Source: SAR324 cluster bacterium (lineage in GTDB: Bacteria; SAR324; JACQKK01). From it: DNA of 14,633 nt. The first letter of the stretch is position 1. Each line of letters starts with the position of its first letter. The notes beneath the pieces are model-generated. The model had not been told where the DNA came from, made no database searches, and was given only the letters and a program-made list of their open reading frames with translations. Where the stretch lies: positions 1 to 14,633 of the forward strand of contig JAPUJL010000001.1 in assembly GCA_027296185.1 (NCBI GenBank), in the 5' to 3' direction. The position numbers were made by a program, and so were the translations under genes. Positions 13,477-14,633 of this stretch are shown here, one piece after another.

Positions 13477-14633
13477 ATGAAATCACAGGTTGCCGTAATC
13501 GGAGCCGGCCTGGCCGGCAGCGAGGCCGCCTGGCAGCTCGCCCGGCGCGGCGTAACGGTCGACCTGTACGAGATGCGCCCCCGGCGCACGACCGAGGCGC
13601 ACCACGGCGAGGGGTTCGCGGAGCTGGTGTGCTCCAATTCCTTTAAGAGCACCTCTCCGCAAAACGCCCATGGGCTGTTGAAGGCCGAGATGGCGCTCCA
13701 GGGATCGCTGATCCTGGAGGCGGCCGAGCCGTGTGCCGTCCCCGCCGGTCAGGCCCTCGCGGTGGATCGGGAACTGTTCTCCGCCTGGGTCACGGAGCGG
13801 CTCTCGGCGGAGGCCCGGGTGAGGGTCGTGCGGGAGGAGGCCACGGATCTTCGGACGCTGCTGAGCCGCTATGAGCGGGTGATCGTCGCCACCGGCCCGC
13901 TCACCTCCGGAGCGCTTTCGGACGAGCTGAGCCGGCTGCTGGGCTCGCGGCATCTTTCCTTCTACGATGCCATCGCACCGGTGGTGATGGCCGACTCCAT
14001 CGACATGAGGGCGGTGTTCCGCGCCTCGCGGTACGGGAAGGGCACGGCGGACTACCTCAACTGCCCCTTGAGCGAAGCAGCCTACTACGAGTTTGTGCAG
14101 GCCTTGGCGGCGGCGGACAAAGTGCCGCTGCACAGCTTCGAATCCCTCCGGCCCTTCGAGGGGTGCCTGCCCATCGAGGTGATGGCCGGGCGCGGGGAGA
14201 TGACCCTGGCCTTTGGGCCCATGAAACCGGTCGGGCTGGCGGACCCGCGTAGCGGAGAGCGCCCTTTCGCCGTGGTGCAGTTGCGTCAGGAGAACCGCCA
14301 AGCCTCGCTTTACAGCATGGTGGGCTTCCAGACCAAGATGACCTGGCCGGAGCAGCGGCGCATCTTCCGCACCATCCCCGGGCTGGAGCGGGCGGAGTTC
14401 GCCCGGCTGGGCTCCCTGCACCGCAACACTTTCCTGGAATCTCCCCGCCTGCTGGATGGCGACCTGGCCCTGCGGGAGGCGACCTGGCTGCACTTTGCCG
14501 GGCAGATCACCGGCGTGGAGGGCTACATCGAATCCTGCGCCACGGGCATGTACGCCGCAAAGCGCGTGGCCTGCCTGTTGACGGGCGGGGCGGCGCCACC
14601 CCCGAGCGGGGCCACCATGACCGGCGCCCTGGT
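13477..14633 (+). CDS. trmFO: tRNA (uracil-54-C5)-methyltransferase TrmFO, folate/FAD-dependent (3' end cut off)
   Basis: TrmFO makes 5-methyluridine at position 54 in the T-loop of tRNAs, taking the methylene from 5,10-methylenetetrahydrofolate and reducing it with FAD/NAD(P)H. The open frame runs 385 codons to the window edge, most of the usual 430-460. It begins with the FAD Rossmann motif VAVIGAGLAGSEAAWQLARRG (about 5-25) and has EMRP, the catalytic-region LVCSNSFKS with Cys near residue 53, the SFYDAIAPVV and PLSEAAYYEFV segments, CLPIEVMAGRGEMTLAFGPMKPVGL, and SMVGFQTKMTWPEQRRIFRTIPGLE. The second nucleotide-site region GQITGVEGYIESCATGMYAA is also present. The ATG at 13477 has only a weak ribosome binding site. 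It is divergent from the kinase gene. Confidence 0.97.
   Translation, partial: MKSQVAVIGAGLAGSEAAWQLARRGVTVDLYEMRPRRTTEAHHGEGFAELVCSNSFKSTSPQNAHGLLKAEMALQGSLILEAAEPCAVPAGQALAVDRELFSAWVTERLSAEARVRVVREEATDLRTLLSRYERVIVATGPLTSGALSDELSRLLGSRHLSFYDAIAPVVMADSIDMRAVFRASRYGKGTADYLNCPLSEAAYYEFVQALAAADKVPLHSFESLRPFEGCLPIEVMAGRGEMTLAFGPMKPVGLADPRSGERPFAVVQLRQENRQASLYSMVGFQTKMTWPEQRRIFRTIPGLERAEFARLGSLHRNTFLESPRLLDGDLALREATWLHFAGQITGVEGYIESCATGMYAAKRVACLLTGGAAPPPSGATMTGAL

Noticed and set aside
13365..13652. N-terminal extension of the histidine kinase by 96 residues
   Set aside because: It would run antisense into trmFO and across the predicted promoter, and the sequence is low-complexity with no domain.
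1..14633. Mobile elements, CRISPR arrays, phage genes, tRNA or rRNA
   Set aside because: No transposase, integrase, spaced direct repeats, terminal inverted repeats or tRNA-like cloverleaf were found by eye.

Overview
The window is GC-rich bacterial chromosome with closely packed genes on both strands. Its core is a flagellar basal-body and export cluster. Around it are housekeeping genes: pgk (edge fragment), rplM-rpsI, a bifunctional NAD(P)HX repair enzyme and trmFO. The lipobox lipoprotein, sigma-54 promoters, NtrB-type kinase and flagellar genes fit a motile diderm (Gram-negative) bacterium. TrmFO, the folate-dependent tRNA m5U54 methyltransferase, argues against a typical gammaproteobacterium. 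A deltaproteobacteria-, Nitrospirota- or Magnetococcia-like lineage is plausible, but the sequence alone does not settle it. I see no mobile element, CRISPR array, tRNA or rRNA.

Layout. 1-47 (-) is the extreme N-terminus of phosphoglycerate kinase, divergent from a GntR-family regulator (208-1302, +) that ends in a good intrinsic terminator. From 7422 down to 1384 (-) run flgB-flgC, a FliE-like small gene, fliE, fliF, fliH and fliI. A membrane-anchored protein of unknown function (7575-8642, -) lies upstream of flgB. rplM-rpsI (8705-9614, +) read the other way from a strong sigma-70 promoter. Then on the minus strand come the NAD(P)HX epimerase/dehydratase (9637-11214), a lipoprotein with two carboxypeptidase-regulatory-like beta domains (11286-11957), and an NtrB-like soluble histidine kinase (12294-13364). 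Divergent from the kinase is trmFO (13477 to the window end).

How it works together. FlgB, FlgC and FliE form the proximal rod. FliF is the MS ring and export housing. FliH and FliI are the export ATPase stator and ATPase. Three elements with exact sigma-54 -24/-12 spacing (GG-N10-GC) sit upstream of flgB, of the fliE-like gene and of fliF, so the cluster is three separately started sigma-54 transcripts, each with a leader of roughly 110-155 nt. fliG and fliJ, the usual neighbours of fliF-fliH-fliI, are absent here, although FliF keeps its C-terminal FliG-binding helix.

The most interesting item is the 99-residue protein encoded directly upstream of fliE. It aligns with FliE over both conserved helices with nearly constant spacing, so it looks like a diverged tandem FliE paralogue, or an inner-rod-like protein, not a random hypothetical.
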